Shown here in pieces: positions 62,789 through 64,000 of a DNA stretch of 64,000 nt. The stretch's first letter is position 1. Each line of letters opens with the position of its first letter. The notes beneath the pieces are model-generated. The model was not told the DNA's origin. It searched no databases and worked only from the letters and a program-made list of their open reading frames with translations. The translations under genes and the position numbers were made by a program. This DNA comes from Streptomyces sp. R28 (GTDB lineage Bacteria > Actinomycetota > Actinomycetes > Streptomycetales > Streptomycetaceae): positions 6,251,001 to 6,315,000 of the forward strand of contig NZ_CP163439.1 in assembly GCF_041052385.1 (NCBI RefSeq). The letters are read 5' to 3'.

Positions 62789-63223
62789 CGTACCGTGGCA
62801 AGCGTGTCGACGAGCATGACGGCGAACGCGTCCAGCGCGACGGCCGACGCGACGACCCCCAAGTACGTCGTCGGCGAGGAGATGTGTCCCTACCGCCTCG
62901 TCCTGGAGCACGTCACCAGCCGCTGGGGCGTCCTCGTCCTGATCGAACTCCTGGAACGCCCCTACCGCTTCAGCGAACTGCGCCGCGCGATCGGCCGGGT
63001 CAGCGAGAAGATGCTCACCCAGACCCTCCAGACCCTGGAGCGCGACGGCCTGGTCCACCGCGACGCCAAGCCGGTGATCCCCCCGAGGGTCGACTACTCC
63101 CTGACCGATCTGGGCCGCGAGGCGGCGCAGCAGGTACGGGGTCTGGCGCTGTGGACCAGTGAGCGGATGGGGGAGGTGCAGAAGGCGCGCGAGGCGTACG
63201 ACGCGCGCCGGAGTGCCTCCTGA
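62774..63223 (+). CDS. HxlR family redox-type transcriptional regulator
   Basis: The 149-residue protein has a 30-residue Ser/Thr/Ala-rich leader, then an HxlR (DUF24) winged helix: MCPYRLVLEHVTSRWGVLVL, LRRAIGRVSEKMLTQTLQTLE and PPRVDYSLTDLGR. Cys38 occupies the conserved N-terminal position that senses quinones, disulfide stress or hypochlorite in YodB, HypR and QorR. It probably represses the divergent quinone reductase until Cys38 is modified. AAGG lies 7 nt before the ATG. Confidence 0.9.
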   Translation: MAVSTRTVASVSTSMTANASSATADATTPKYVVGEEMCPYRLVLEHVTSRWGVLVLIELLERPYRFSELRRAIGRVSEKMLTQTLQTLERDGLVHRDAKPVIPPRVDYSLTDLGREAAQQVRGLALWTSERMGEVQKAREAYDARRSAS

Positions 63224-63331
63224 ATCGCATGCTCGTCCTGGCGCCCTCTCCTTCCTCTCGTCGGATCGGGAGCGGGGCACGGCTGCCCGACGCGTGACCA
63301 AGAAGGACCCCCCGCAAGGCGTGACGACGAA

Positions 63332-63362
63332 GGGCCTGGGTGGCCGCAGCGCACCCAGGCCC
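63332..63362. terminator. Hairpin terminator between HxlR and ferredoxin oxidoreductase genes
   Basis: GGGCCTGGGTG (63332-63342) and CACCCAGGCCC (63352-63362) form a perfect 11-bp stem with a 9-nt loop. It lies between convergent genes and can stop transcription from both sides. Confidence 0.85.
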
Positions 63363-63380
63363 GTACGTGTCGCCGGAGCG

Positions 63381-64000
63381 TCAGCCCACCACCGTCCAGG
63401 TGTCCCCACCTGCCAGCAGCGCGGCCAGATCCCCCTTGCCGTTCTGCTCGATCGCCGTGTCCAGCTGGTCGGACATCTGGGTGTCGTACACCGGGCGCTC
63501 CATCGAGCGGAACACGCCGATCGGCGTGTGGTGCAGGGTGTCCGGGTCGGCCAGGCGGGAGAGGGCGAAGGCCGTGGTCGGGGACGCGGAGTGGGCGTCG
63601 TGGATCAGGATCTGCGACTCGTTCTGCGGCGTCACGGTGACGACCCTGAGGTCACCGGTCTGCGTGTCCCGTACGACGCCCCGCGCGCCGTCGGTTCCGA
63701 AGCGGATCGGCTGCCCGTGTTCGAGGCGGATCACCGCCTCCTCGGCCTGCTGCTTGTCCTTGAGGACCTCGAAGGCGCCGTCGTTGAAGATGTTGCAGTT
63801 CTGGTAGATCTCGATCAGCGCCGTCCCCTTGTGGGCGGCCGCCTCACGCAGGACCTGGGTGAGGTGCTTGCGGTCGGAATCGACCGTGCGTGCCACGAAG
63901 GAGGCCTCCGCGCCGATCGCCAGTGAGACCGGGTTGAAGGGCGCGTCCAGTGAGCCCATCGGTGTCGACTTGGTGATCTTGCCGACCTCGGAGGTCGGGG
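63381..64000 (-). CDS. 2-oxoacid:ferredoxin oxidoreductase beta subunit (N-terminal part beyond window)
   Basis: About 206 C-terminal residues are visible. TSEVGKITKSTPMGSLDAPF, FVARTVDSDRKHLTQVLREA and GTALIEIYQNCNIFNDGAF are typical of KorB-type subunits, which bind thiamine diphosphate and a 4Fe-4S cluster; the cysteine in YQNCN is one ligand. With the alpha subunit it oxidises 2-oxoglutarate or another 2-oxoacid and reduces ferredoxin. The 5' end and probably the alpha gene lie to the right of the window. Confidence 0.92.
   Translation of the reverse strand, partial: PTSEVGKITKSTPMGSLDAPFNPVSLAIGAEASFVARTVDSDRKHLTQVLREAAAHKGTALIEIYQNCNIFNDGAFEVLKDKQQAEEAVIRLEHGQPIRFGTDGARGVVRDTQTGDLRVVTVTPQNESQILIHDAHSASPTTAFALSRLADPDTLHHTPIGVFRSMERPVYDTQMSDQLDTAIEQNGKGDLAALLAGGDTWTVVG

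Overview
The window is chromosomal DNA from a Streptomyces or very close relative. Nearly every codon ends in G or C, GTG starts are common, many genes overlap by 4 bp (ATGA or GTGA), and the gene set is typically streptomycete. From memory, the gene order follows the Streptomyces coelicolor region around SCO4505 to SCO4594. No rRNA, tRNA, CRISPR array, insertion sequence or prophage was seen. I read this as core chromosome with small local rearrangements, not as a mobile island.

Layout. 1-13.2 kb: a cold-shock gene end, the futalosine-pathway menaquinone genes mqnA and mqnC, two transmembrane Ser/Thr kinases, a prepilin peptidase-like protein, a trimmed amidohydrolase-like protein, a chitinase-like lipoprotein, two small membrane proteins (one looks like a deletion fusion) and menG. 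13.2-19 kb: a PASTA protein, an acetyltransferase, a MenJ-like quinone/isoprenoid reductase, peptide deformylase, a Tat-exported FAD oxidoreductase carrying the only TTA codon I found in a gene, and an NlpC/P60 cell-wall hydrolase. 19-35.8 kb: a complete 14-gene nuoA-N operon (complex I) behind a 742-bp intergenic region with a very good Rex (NADH-sensing repressor) operator. 35.9-44.5 kb: Uma2 nuclease, RecQ, M56 metallopeptidase, a membrane protein-GntR operon with a 37-bp perfect inverted repeat, fumarylacetoacetase, a HAD phosphatase and a LysM/lysozyme-like protein behind a c-di-AMP (ydaO) riboswitch. 45-54.8 kb: CocE-type hydrolase, POT peptide transporter, polyprenyl diphosphate synthase, a CHRD-DUF3455 secreted protein, and a LolA-like protein with an ABC exporter. 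54.8-64 kb: flavodoxin-like reductase, amidase, hypothetical genes, M28 aminopeptidase, VOC protein, RarD permease, a divergent quinone reductase/HxlR redox pair and the end of 2-oxoacid:ferredoxin oxidoreductase beta.

How the genes work together. The main theme is respiration: menaquinone headgroup (mqnA, mqnC), ring methylation (menG), probable side-chain saturation (MenJ-like), side-chain synthesis (polyprenyl synthase), the NADH dehydrogenase that reduces menaquinone (nuoA-N) and a thiol/quinone-stress pair (HxlR with a QorB-like reductase). The second theme is the cell wall: PASTA, NlpC/P60 and LysM proteins, and Ser/Thr kinases.

I did not find a convincing wholly new system. The most useful leads are the Rex and GntR operators, the apparent gene-fusion deletion at 11.7 kb, the TTA codon, the atypical codon patch inside nuoF, and the HxlR operator set that overlaps its own start codon.
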